A stretch of 7,345 bases of DNA. Origin: Bacteroidota bacterium. Lineage in GTDB: Bacteria; Bacteroidota; Bacteroidia; Cytophagales; Hymenobacteraceae. The position numbers and the translations under genes were made by a program. Within the stretch, counting starts at the first letter, position 1. Every line of letters starts with the position of its first letter. The stretch lies in the NCBI GenBank assembly GCA_023424725.1, contig JAFADQ010000068.1, positions 1 to 7,345 of the forward strand, read 5' to 3'. The notes beneath the pieces were generated by a model, which worked only from the letters and a program-made list of their open reading frames with translations, was not told the DNA's origin and searched no databases. Below, piece by piece: positions 1 to 6,550 of this stretch.

Positions 1-1093
1 CATCTGTAACGGTTACGTTGTAAGTGCCCGCAGCCAAACCGGTTATGGTAGCAGTGTTGCCGCCGTTGCTCCAGGAGTAGGAATATGGCGCCGTGCCTCC
101 GGTTGCTGTTACAGTAGCCGAGCCCGAGGAATTTCCAAAGCAGTTTACATTTGTTTGGCTGCTAATGGTTGCGGTTACCGACGATGAATTCACAACGGTT
201 ATTTGCATGGTGTGGTCGTCGGAGCAGTCGGTCAGGTAGCCTTTCATATTGCCGGTGAGGGTTACGGTATAAACGCCGGGCGTGGTATAGGTATGTGTTC
301 CGTTGTTAGAATATGTATTCGGTGAGCCGTCGCCAAAATTCCAGACGAAAGTAGAATCTGTTTCATTCATAAACAGGGTTTCTAACTCATGCTGGTTAAA
401 AAACTTGTTGTTGTACAGAGCCGATGACGTATTGGTGAAAGTAACAGGCGCGCCGGCATTTACGGTTGTGCCCGGCGTGGTAAAACTGGCCGTTACGCTA
501 TAATTTACCACCGGTATCAGCAATACTTCTTCCAGGCTACCAAACACGGCATCCATCGTTTGCCAGGTTCCGGTCCAATCGTAGTAGCTAAGGCCTTCAA
601 TCCAGGGGCCGGTATTGGGGTCTCCATCCGTGGCCACGGCGTAGAAGTAGTCGAAAGAATCGTTGTTCTTTAATACTACGGCAAAATTGCCCGTTACAGC
701 TACCGGAGTTGTAAAGGTAAACTGGTGGTAAGCGGGATCAATGGAATAGGGAATGCTGAGGCTGGCAGTGGCTCCGGGTATCATGGTGGTTGGCTGCATA
801 TTGGCGTTCACGTTCCAGATAGATACCTGCATATCAGATGGACCCGGGTCGCCGGTGGCTACTTTACCGAAAACAAACGCACTCGAAATAGTTATGGGTG
901 CGGAATTCATATAAGCAGTAGATGCCAGTTCGTCCGGCCACATCTCTAAATAAAAGAGCGAATCGTTGTTTAGCGCGGTGATCTTCGCATTTACGTAGTT
1001 CAGGGCGTCGGGGCCGCAGGTGGTTTGTGCCTGCACTTTGTCTGCCCACAGCATCATTAGTGCAGACAAACAGATTAGTAAGGGTTTTTTCAT
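1..1093 (-). CDS. Secreted PKD / SprB-repeat surface protein, N-terminal part (runs off left edge)
   Basis: The reading frame is open from the ATG at 1093 to base 1 (364 codons plus one base), so the C-terminus is missing. Residues 1-22 look like a Sec signal peptide: MKKP, a hydrophobic core LLICLSALMMLW, then VQA before Q23. Residues about 24-190 are a beta-rich region I do not recognise. Residues about 195-303 form a PKD domain, with the hallmark WNFGDG at 251-256 followed by HTYTTPGVYTVTLT. From about residue 315 a SprB-type repeat begins (NVNCFGNSSGSA, then GGTAPYSYSWSNG and GLAAGTYNVTVTD), named after the SprB gliding adhesin of Flavobacterium. Known relatives are cell-surface or secreted proteins of Bacteroidota, often exported by the type IX system. 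The C-terminal sorting domain that would prove this lies outside the window. No Shine-Dalgarno is seen. A strong promoter lies 37 bases upstream. The role is probably adhesion or another extracellular function, but this is inference. Confidence 0.9.
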   Translation of the reverse strand, partial: MKKPLLICLSALMMLWADKVQAQTTCGPDALNYVNAKITALNNDSLFYLEMWPDELASTAYMNSAPITISSAFVFGKVATGDPGPSDMQVSIWNVNANMQPTTMIPGATASLSIPYSIDPAYHQFTFTTPVAVTGNFAVVLKNNDSFDYFYAVATDGDPNTGPWIEGLSYYDWTGTWQTMDAVFGSLEEVLLIPVVNYSVTASFTTPGTTVNAGAPVTFTNTSSALYNNKFFNQHELETLFMNETDSTFVWNFGDGSPNTYSNNGTHTYTTPGVYTVTLTGNMKGYLTDCSDDHTMQITVVNSSSVTATISSQTNVNCFGNSSGSATVTATGGTAPYSYSWSNGGNTATITGLAAGTYNVTVTD

Positions 1094-1129
1094 AATATGG
1101 TTTAGGTAAACGGGTAATTGATATTTATT

Positions 1130-1160
1130 CAAAAGTATTATTATTTACATTATTTCCAAA
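1130..1160 (-). promoter_or_regulatory. Bacteroidota-type promoter of the PKD/SprB gene
   Basis: On the minus strand TTTG (1160-1157) is followed by exactly 19 bases and then TACTTTTG (1137-1130). This matches the Bacteroidota primary sigma factor consensus, TTTG about 19 bases before TAnnTTTG. Transcription would start near 1123-1125, giving a leader of about 30 nt before the ATG at 1093. The surrounding DNA is very AT-rich. The assignment rests on sequence match only. Confidence 0.75.
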
Positions 1161-1320
1161 TTAATAAAAAAATCCTTATGGTTTTTTCAACCAAGATTAC
1201 AGAATATAGAAAGTACCCGTTTTAGCTGTGCATTCAGGAGCCGGTATTACTGGCAACAGAGAGTAGAAATAAGCTTAGGTTGCTGGAAGCTTTTATTGGT
1301 TGCCCGTAAGAAAAGATTAA
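1161..1320. other. Intergenic stretch with no recognised feature
   Basis: This stretch lies between the PKD gene promoter and the 188-bp inverted-repeat element. No convincing reading frame, RNA gene or promoter was found. The only structure noted is two copies of AAGCTT (1271-1276 and 1287-1292), which could pair across a 10-nt loop into a weak hairpin. Confidence 0.4.
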
Positions 1321-1508
1321 AGACCATGTTTAAATTTTAATTTTGGAGTCGAAAATCATTGATTCATGTCGTTGCGAGCGATAGCGCAGCAATCTGGTTC
1401 TGATGATTTGTTTTTGTAGCTCATAGCAGGGTTACGAGCAAAAAAAGAACTGAAATCAGGTTCTGGAACCGATGATTTGCAGAAAAAAGCAAAATTTAAA
1501 CATGGTCT
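1321..1508. repeat. MITE-like element with 18-bp perfect terminal inverted repeats
   Basis: The ends are an 18-bp perfect inverted repeat: agaccatgtttaaatttt at 1321-1338 and its exact reverse complement at 1491-1508. Similarity continues imperfectly inwards (gaaaatcattgattc on the left against the complement-strand gcaaatcatcggttc on the right), so the arms may be about 45 nt. Inside lie a palindromic core (gttgcgagcg...cgcagcaatc, 1371-1394), a perfect small palindrome ggttctggaacc (1459-1470), and related segments around 1392-1410 and 1455-1479. There is no coding capacity. Size, non-coding content and terminal repeats fit a miniature inverted-repeat transposable element, but no target duplication could be identified, and other copies cannot be checked from this window. 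Confidence 0.55.
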
Positions 1509-1522
1509 AAAAAACTTACAAC

Positions 1523-1555
1523 AAAAAAAGCCCCCGCAACTCTCGCTGCAGGGGC
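1523..1555 (-). terminator. Rho-independent terminator of secA
   Basis: Read on the minus strand, GCCCCTGCA (1555-1547), loop GCGAGAGT and TGCGGGGGC (1538-1530) form a 9-bp GC-rich stem with one G-U wobble, followed at once by seven T residues (1529-1523). It begins 27 bases after the secA stop codon, which is classic intrinsic terminator placement. The other side of the stem is also followed by a short T-rich run on the plus strand, so it may work weakly in both directions. Confidence 0.9.
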
Positions 1556-1581
1556 CATTTTTATTGGTGTTTCAACCTAAA

Positions 1582-4500
1582 TTAATCTATCAAAACAGCG
1601 CGGTTATGCAGCACATCTTGCTCTACGGTTTTAAACTTCACGTCGCGCAACACGCGGCCGTCCATGTACTGCACATTTACCTTGTCGTTGCGGTTGGCTA
1701 CTTTAGCAGAGCGTACAGGAGCTTGTTTTACAGGTTCCTGAGGAATATCTTCCGGACCAGCACCCAGCGAAACAGAAGATTCTTCTTTCTCCATTTTTAG
1801 CTTCGGCTTAGGCTCGGGGCGCACATTTACATTTACCGGCATTGGCTCGCGCTCTGCTATTGGCAGCTCGGCGTGGAACAGGAACTGAACGGTTTCGGCG
1901 TTTACCTTACCGATCATCTGCTTAAACAACTCAAACGATTCGAATTTGTATACCAACAGCGGATCTTTCTGCTCGTACACCGCATTCTGTACGGTTTGCT
2001 TCAGGTCGTCCATTTGGCGCAGGTGCTTGGTCCAGGCCTGGTCTATCACAGCCAGCACGATAAACTTGTTCACCATGTTTATCAGTTCTTTGCCCTCGCT
2101 GCTGATCACGTTCTGCAGGTTGGCCACCACGTTTATGGTTTTGTGGCCATCGGTAAACGGTACGGCAATGTTCTCGATTCCGGGCGCGCGGTTGTTAAAG
2201 ATGTCGGTAATGATCGGCAGCGCCTGGCTAATAATCGCCTTGTTCTTTTCCTGGTAGTGGCCGTGCACCTCGTCGTAAAGTCGCTGAGTTAGCTTCTGAG
2301 CGTCGGTGCCAAGCAATTCGGCTTCTGTAATGCTGGTGTCGATGCCAAACGTCCGGATGATAGACATTTTGAAATCTTCGTGATTCCGGCTCATTTTATG
2401 GTTCAGTACCATATCTTCGGCCGTATCGAAGATCATGTTCAGAATATCCAGCTCCAGGCGCTCGCCATACAGGGCGCTGCGGCGGCGTTTGTACACTACA
2501 GAGCGCTGGGCGTTCATCACATCGTCGTACTCCAACAATCGCTTACGCGTGCCGAAGTTGTTTTCTTCTACTTTTTTCTGCGCACGCTCTATAGACGAGG
2601 TAATCATCGAGTGCTGAATAACTTCGCCTTCTTTCAGGCCCATGCGGTCCATCAGCGAGGCAATGCGGCCCGAGCCGAACAAGCGCATCAGGTTATCTTC
2701 CAAAGAAACAAAAAACTGCGACGAACCCGGATCTCCCTGGCGGCCTGCACGACCACGCAACTGCCTGTCTACACGGCGGCTTTCGTGGCGCTCTGTACCG
2801 ATAATGGCCAAACCGCCCGCTGCCTTAGACTCTGGAGTAAGCTTAATATCGGTGCCACGGCCGGCCATGTTGGTAGCGATGGTAACGGTGCGCGGCTGGC
2901 CGGCTATGGCCACAATTTCGGCTTCGCGCTGGTGCTGCTTGGCGTTTAGCACGTTATGCGGGATGTTGCGCAGCTTCAGCATGCGGCTTACAAGTTCCGA
3001 GATCTCTACCGAAGTGGTACCTACCAGCACCGGGCGGCCCTGTTCTGTTAATTGCTGAATCTCCTCGGCAACGGCATTATATTTCTCACGAATGGTTTTG
3101 TATACCTTGTCGTGCTCGTCGCGGCGGGAAATTGGGCGGTTAGTCGGGATGGTAACCACATCGAGCTTATAAATTTCCCAGAATTCGCCGGCTTCGGTTT
3201 CTGCTGTACCGGTCATACCGGCCAGCTTGTGGTACATCCGGAAGTAATTCTGCAGCGTGATGGTGGCGTAGGTTTGCGTGGCGTCTTCTACCTTCACATT
3301 CTCTTTCGCCTCAATGGCCTGGTGCAAACCATCGGAGTAGCGGCGGCCTTCCATTACACGGCCGGTTTGCTCGTCTACAATTTTTACTTTGCCGTCTACC
3401 AGAATATATTCGGTGTCTTTCTCGAATAAAGTATAGGCTTTTAGTAGCTGGTTAATGGTGTGGATGCGCTGCGATTTCACCTGGAAATCTTCCATCAGCT
3501 TTTCCTTCGCTTCAAGCCTTTCTTCAGGTGTCAGGTTTTTGTCGTTTTCGATGGTAGCAATCGCCGATCCGATATCGGGCATGATAAACAGGTTCGGGTC
3601 TTCGCCCTGGCCGGTTATCAGATCGAGGCCCTGCTCGGTAAGCTCTATTTGGTTATGCTTCTCGTCTATAGTGAAAAACAGCGGCTTGTCGGCTTCGGGC
3701 ATGTAGCGCGAGTTGTCGGCCAGGTAGTAGTTTTCTGTTTGCTGCAGGATATTGCGGATGCCCGGCTCGCTCAAAAACTTAATAAGCGCTTTGTTTTTTG
3801 GTAGGGCTCTGTAGGCACGGAAAAGGGCAATCGCAGCCTCTTTGTTCTTCGGGTCGGCAGTTAAACCTTTACGGGCACTTACCAGCAACTCGTTAACTAA
3901 TTTGCGCTGCGCTTCTACCAGCTTGTTTATGCGTGGTTTCAGCTCATAAAATTCGTGCTCGTCGCCGCGCGGCACCGGGCCCGATATAATAAGCGGTGTA
4001 CGGGCATCGTCAATCAACACAGAATCTACCTCATCTACCATGGCGTAGTGGTGCTTGCGCTGCACCAGCTCGCTGGTTTCGCGCGACATGTTATCGCGGA
4101 GGTAATCGAAGCCGAATTCGTTGTTGGTTCCGTAAATAATATCGGCGGCGTAGGCCTGGCGGCGCTCGTCGGTATTGGGCTGGTATTTATCTATGCAATC
4201 TACCTTCAGGCCGTGGAATTCGTGCAGCGGGGCCATCCATTCGGAGTCGCGCCGCGAGAGGTAATCGTTTACGGTTACGATGTGTACGCCGCGGTTGGCC
4301 AGCGCATTCAGGAAAGCCGGAAGCGTAGAAACAAGGGTTTTACCCTCGCCGGTAGCCATCTCGGCAATTTTGCCCTGGTGCAGCACTACGCCACCAATTA
4401 GCTGCACATCGTAGTGCAGCATATCCCACACAATTTCCGATCCGGCGGCCAGCCATTTGTTGTGCCAGATGGCTTCGTCGCCGATGATTTCTACGTTCTG

Positions 4501-4944
4501 TTTTTTGGCAGCCAGCTCGCGGTCGAAATCGGTGGCGGTAACTTTTAGCTGACCGTTTTCTTTAAAGCGGCGGGCGGTTTCGCGCACAATCGCGAAGGCC
4601 TGCGGAAGCACCTCCAGCAGCACCACTTCCAGGTCTTTGTTGCGGGTTTCCTCCAGGGCGTCTATCTGGTCAAATAATGCTTCTTTCTGAACGATATCAA
4701 GTTCGGTTTCGGTGGCGATGCGGGTGTGCAGCGCCTCTATCTGGCTGTCGATATCTTTCAGGTGATCGGCAATAATTTGCTTTACCTGCGCGGTGCGCTG
4801 GCGCAGCTCGTTATCGGAAATATCGCGGAGCCTGGTAAACTCTTCGTTAATTTTATTTACATAAGGAAGTACTTCCTTTATATCTCTTTCTGACTTGGAA
4901 CCGCCGAAAAGTTTCGCTACGGACTTACCAATTAAATCGAACAT
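1582..4944 (-). CDS. secA: Protein translocase ATPase subunit SecA
   Basis: SecA is the cytoplasmic motor that binds SecYEG and pushes unfolded preproteins across the inner membrane by ATP hydrolysis. The 1120-residue product is complete. Visible motifs: Walker A GEGKT at 199-203, Walker B DEVD at 304-307 followed by DDARTPLIISGP, TNMAGRGTDIKL with N692-D699, and the arginine-finger region QLRGRAGRQGDPG from 728. The helical scaffold and two-helix finger are at about 965-1030, with Y990 in VYEQKDP at the position of the finger-tip tyrosine of E. coli SecA. It is longer than the 901-residue E. coli protein because of an N-terminal insertion (Walker A lysine at 202 rather than 108) and an insertion in the preprotein cross-linking region (about 330-420), both typical of Bacteroidota. 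The C-terminus is a charged, proline-rich linker ending in RAVLID, without the cysteine-rich zinc tail. The ATG at 4944 gives the expected MFDLIGKSVAKLFG start. It has its own promoter and terminator, so it appears monocistronic. Confidence 0.99.
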   Translation of the reverse strand: MFDLIGKSVAKLFGGSKSERDIKEVLPYVNKINEEFTRLRDISDNELRQRTAQVKQIIADHLKDIDSQIEALHTRIATETELDIVQKEALFDQIDALEETRNKDLEVVLLEVLPQAFAIVRETARRFKENGQLKVTATDFDRELAAKKQNVEIIGDEAIWHNKWLAAGSEIVWDMLHYDVQLIGGVVLHQGKIAEMATGEGKTLVSTLPAFLNALANRGVHIVTVNDYLSRRDSEWMAPLHEFHGLKVDCIDKYQPNTDERRQAYAADIIYGTNNEFGFDYLRDNMSRETSELVQRKHHYAMVDEVDSVLIDDARTPLIISGPVPRGDEHEFYELKPRINKLVEAQRKLVNELLVSARKGLTADPKNKEAAIALFRAYRALPKNKALIKFLSEPGIRNILQQTENYYLADNSRYMPEADKPLFFTIDEKHNQIELTEQGLDLITGQGEDPNLFIMPDIGSAIATIENDKNLTPEERLEAKEKLMEDFQVKSQRIHTINQLLKAYTLFEKDTEYILVDGKVKIVDEQTGRVMEGRRYSDGLHQAIEAKENVKVEDATQTYATITLQNYFRMYHKLAGMTGTAETEAGEFWEIYKLDVVTIPTNRPISRRDEHDKVYKTIREKYNAVAEEIQQLTEQGRPVLVGTTSVEISELVSRMLKLRNIPHNVLNAKQHQREAEIVAIAGQPRTVTIATNMAGRGTDIKLTPESKAAGGLAIIGTERHESRRVDRQLRGRAGRQGDPGSSQFFVSLEDNLMRLFGSGRIASLMDRMGLKEGEVIQHSMITSSIERAQKKVEENNFGTRKRLLEYDDVMNAQRSVVYKRRRSALYGERLELDILNMIFDTAEDMVLNHKMSRNHEDFKMSIIRTFGIDTSITEAELLGTDAQKLTQRLYDEVHGHYQEKNKAIISQALPIITDIFNNRAPGIENIAVPFTDGHKTINVVANLQNVISSEGKELINMVNKFIVLAVIDQAWTKHLRQMDDLKQTVQNAVYEQKDPLLVYKFESFELFKQMIGKVNAETVQFLFHAELPIAEREPMPVNVNVRPEPKPKLKMEKEESSVSLGAGPEDIPQEPVKQAPVRSAKVANRNDKVNVQYMDGRVLRDVKFKTVEQDVLHNRAVLID

Positions 4945-4973
4945 ATTACTGTTTAGCTAAAAAAATGCTTCTG

Positions 4974-4981
4974 CAAAAGTA
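4974..4981 (-). promoter_or_regulatory. Probable secA promoter, -7 element
   Basis: TACTTTTG on the minus strand (4981-4974) matches TAnnTTTG exactly and is the same octamer as in the PKD gene promoter. It lies 29 bases before the secA ATG, implying a leader of about 24 nt. No well-spaced -33 TTTG is present: the nearest upstream TTTG is only 12 bases away, and the next TTG is about 27 bases away. No Shine-Dalgarno is evident between it and the start codon. Confidence 0.55.
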
Positions 4982-5020
4982 AGCCCTTTTTTGCAAAATC
5001 TTATGCCCCAAGTGCTAAAG

Positions 5021-5035
5021 CTGCCAGACTGGCAG
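5021..5035. repeat. Small perfect palindrome upstream of secA
   Basis: The sequence ctgcca-gac-tggcag forms a 6-bp perfect stem with a 3-nt loop. It is followed by two direct copies of gtggcggc (5040-5047 and 5061-5068). There is no T-run, so it does not look like a terminator. It lies about 40 bases upstream of the secA -7 element and could be a REP-like unit or a protein-binding palindrome; the sequence does not decide. Confidence 0.4.
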
Positions 5036-5171
5036 AGCCGTGGCGGCGCTTAAACGGTTTGTGGCGGCAGAAGTTGGGCTGTAACGACCATTTTTTTGGG
5101 TGTTGCAGGGTAAATGGTGCGAATTTTTTAGGCTGAATAGAAAGTAGGTGAGAAGCTGACAGAATGCCGGA

Positions 5172-5342
5172 GACCTCACCCCCCCCCAACCCCTCTCCAC
5201 AGGTGAGGGGAGTCGACAAAACCGTAGGCTTTGACAAGCAGGCAGCGTTGGCACCCCTCTCTGGCGCCTGCCGCGAGCGAAGCGTGGCGGGAGAGGTGCC
5301 GGGTGTGAGGTTTCTTTTGGAGAGGTGCCGGGTGTGAGGTTT
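5172..5342. repeat. GC-rich REP-like composite palindromic repeat between the glycosyltransferase and secA
   Basis: Several nested structures occur. A hairpin cccctctcc-aca-ggtgagggg spans 5190-5210 (8 of 9 pairs). A larger one spans 5250-5300: ggcacccctctc against gagaggtgcc with a 2-nt bulge, enclosing an inner gccgcg...cgtggc stem. A 24-nt direct repeat beginning ggagaggtgccgggtgtgag occurs at 5290-5313 and 5319-5342 (period 29). The left end, acctcac...cctctcc, is related in inverted orientation to that direct repeat. A run of nine C lies at 5179-5187. The last copy ends on the first base of the complement of the glycosyltransferase stop codon. It looks like a dispersed, non-coding REP-type element; I recall similar motifs from Bacteroidota intergenic regions but cannot verify this here. 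Confidence 0.6.
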
Positions 5343-6193
5343 TACTTCACCAACTCAAAATGCTCAGGCGTAGTTTTACTGCTTAAAAACTCCTGCACTT
5401 TAGATAACAGCGTTTCTTTTTTATTACCGGCAATGTAGGGCTCTATTTTATAAATCCGGTCGCCTTTTAGTGTGAGCCAATTATGTACAACTTTTGGGTG
5501 CGCGCCGTTAAACTCCAGCAATACGGTTGGGTCTAAAGCGGCAAGTTCTGGCTTAGAGGTTTTAGGCTGGCGTATCTGTTTTTGTAGTTTTCTTTTTTCT
5601 GAAGGCGGCAGCTTGCGCAGCCAGCCATAGTGGTAAATAGGCACGTTGGCCAGGGCAGCCTTCGGATACCGGGTTTTGCCATTCTCATCAAAAACATCCC
5701 ACCACAAATTGTCGGGGCAGGTGCTGCGTACGCTGGTTTTTATAACCCTTGCCTCTTTTGGGTACCAGCGGTGGCTTTGCACGTACGTTCCCGGCGATCC
5801 GTAAAAATGCAGATAATCGAACACGAGCGCCTCTACATTCGGGTTGTCTACATGTTTCTGTAAAACCTTTCTAATAGCCGGAATATCTTTTTCGTGCAGC
5901 ACTTCATCGGCTTCCAGGTAAAAAGCCCAGTCGCCGGTGCAGTTGTATTGCGCAATCATTTTTTGCTGCCCGTACAAAAAGCCCTGGTTGCGCATGTTGT
6001 CGCACCAGTTGGTGCGTACCACCCGTATTTTTGGCTCTGCCAGCCCCTGCAGCATTTCTAAAGTAGCATCTGTGCTGGGGCCCAGGGCGATAATCATTTC
6101 GTCTACCAGCGGAAGCAGCGATTGTATAGAAGCAATAAACGGATAATCGAGCAATTGCCCGTTACGGAGAAAAGTGAAGCCGCTTACTTTCAT
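5342..6193 (-). CDS. Family 2 (GT-A fold) glycosyltransferase
   Basis: A complete 283-residue protein that should transfer a sugar from a nucleotide-sugar donor to a cell-surface glycan, acting in the cytoplasm or at the inner membrane face. It opens with KVSGFTFLRNG, the first beta strand and donor-binding loop of GT2 enzymes, then VDEMIIALGPSTDAT (about residues 30-45). The metal-site acidic motif is EADE at 94-97, within GDWAFYLEADEVLH. The later YHYGWLRKLPP fits the YHYGWxRPP-like signature of a GT2 subgroup common in Bacteroidota. No transmembrane segment or signal peptide is seen, and the length is normal for a single-domain GT2. The donor and acceptor cannot be deduced. Nearby gmhA suggests lipopolysaccharide or related glycans, but it is transcribed divergently, so the link is weak. 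A poor promoter match, TATCTCTG (6216-6209), lies upstream. The ATG at 6193 directly follows an in-frame stop. Confidence 0.92.
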   Translation of the reverse strand: MKVSGFTFLRNGQLLDYPFIASIQSLLPLVDEMIIALGPSTDATLEMLQGLAEPKIRVVRTNWCDNMRNQGFLYGQQKMIAQYNCTGDWAFYLEADEVLHEKDIPAIRKVLQKHVDNPNVEALVFDYLHFYGSPGTYVQSHRWYPKEARVIKTSVRSTCPDNLWWDVFDENGKTRYPKAALANVPIYHYGWLRKLPPSEKRKLQKQIRQPKTSKPELAALDPTVLLEFNGAHPKVVHNWLTLKGDRIYKIEPYIAGNKKETLLSKVQEFLSSKTTPEHFELVK

Positions 6194-6298
6194 TTATAAT
6201 TTGATGAGCAGAGATAGTGCATGTAAGGTTACTGAAAAGCGCGGGTTTGGGTTGCAAATGATGATTGATTGATAATTGCTGATTGTTGATTGTTGTAG

Positions 6299-6317
6299 GG
6301 GCGAATTGCATTCGCCC
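6299..6317. repeat. REP-like palindrome gggcgaat-tgc-attcgccc
   Basis: A perfect 8-bp stem with a 3-nt loop, followed on the plus strand by tttttattt. This looks like an intrinsic terminator, but no plus-strand gene lies upstream. The motif aggggcgaat...attcgccc resembles widespread dispersed intergenic palindromes, so a REP or MITE remnant is the more likely identity. The preceding 6260-6296 is a low-complexity stretch of repeated gattg units. The stretch after it, up to 6450, shows nothing recognisable. Confidence 0.5.
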
Positions 6318-6450
6318 TTTTTATTTGAATCAGAATTAACCTGTTTTAAAATTTTCGGAATTAGTTTGTTGTGCTGATGATTTTGACAGCTAAAGGTTTT
6401 AAGTATAGATCTTTTGCCAAATATCATTAAGGTACAACCTGAGTCAACAG

Positions 6451-6487
6451 CCATCTGCACATTTAAAATTTGCCCATCTGCACATTT
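6451..6487 (+). repeat. Direct repeat of ccatctgcacattt in the operon promoter
   Basis: Two perfect 14-nt copies lie at 6451-6464 and 6474-6487, with a 23-nt period (about two helical turns). The second copy sits inside the 19-nt spacer of the predicted promoter and the first just upstream of its -33 element. This arrangement suits a regulator-binding site, though a chance or dispersed repeat is also possible. Confidence 0.45.
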
Positions 6488-6499
6488 TCTCTATCTTCG
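6469..6499 (+). promoter_or_regulatory. Bacteroidota-type promoter of the membrane protein-gmhA operon
   Basis: TTTG (6469-6472), exactly 19 bases, then TATCTTCG (6492-6499), which matches TAnnTTTG at all but one base. The spacing equals that of the PKD gene promoter. The start of transcription would be near 6504, leaving a leader of about 47 nt before the ATG at 6551. Confidence 0.6.
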
Positions 6500-6550
6500 T
6501 ACCGTAGCCGGGGTTCTGTGTAAAAAGACGAACCGAAATTTTGATTGGAT

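Noticed and set aside
303..1049. Open frames in both strands over the PKD gene (303-503, 725-949, 864-1049)
   Set aside because: Out of frame with the minus-strand frame, which is open across 1-1093 with signal peptide, PKD and SprB motifs.
1271..1292. AAGCTT pair as a possible terminator hairpin
   Set aside because: The stem is short and AT-rich with a 10-nt loop and no proper T-run, and no gene ends nearby.
1477..1800. Plus-strand frame of 107 codons over the secA 3' end
   Set aside because: It crosses the secA terminator and one arm of the inverted-repeat element, and its translation is compositionally odd; a chance frame.
1873..4401. Many open frames on the plus strand opposite secA (for example 1873-2292, 2380-2949, 3052-3429, 3955-4401)
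   Set aside because: They are antisense shadows of the highly conserved secA frame, with no recognisable domains or promoter.
4974..4997. TTTG 12 bases upstream of the secA TACTTTTG as its -33 element
   Set aside because: A spacing of 12 is too short for the usual 17-23; only the -7 element was kept.
5001..5254. Two overlapping minus-strand frames upstream of secA
   Set aside because: They lie entirely in palindromic repeat DNA and translate to low-complexity sequence; no conserved domain, and two frames competing in the same repeat.
5290..5342. Short tandem repeat as a CRISPR array
   Set aside because: Only two copies with a 5-nt spacer between them; it is a direct repeat within a REP-like region.
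6194..6460. Minus-strand 88-codon frame immediately upstream of the glycosyltransferase
   Set aside because: It runs through the REP-like palindrome and low-complexity gattg repeats. Its stop abuts the glycosyltransferase ATG, but there is no domain or promoter support.
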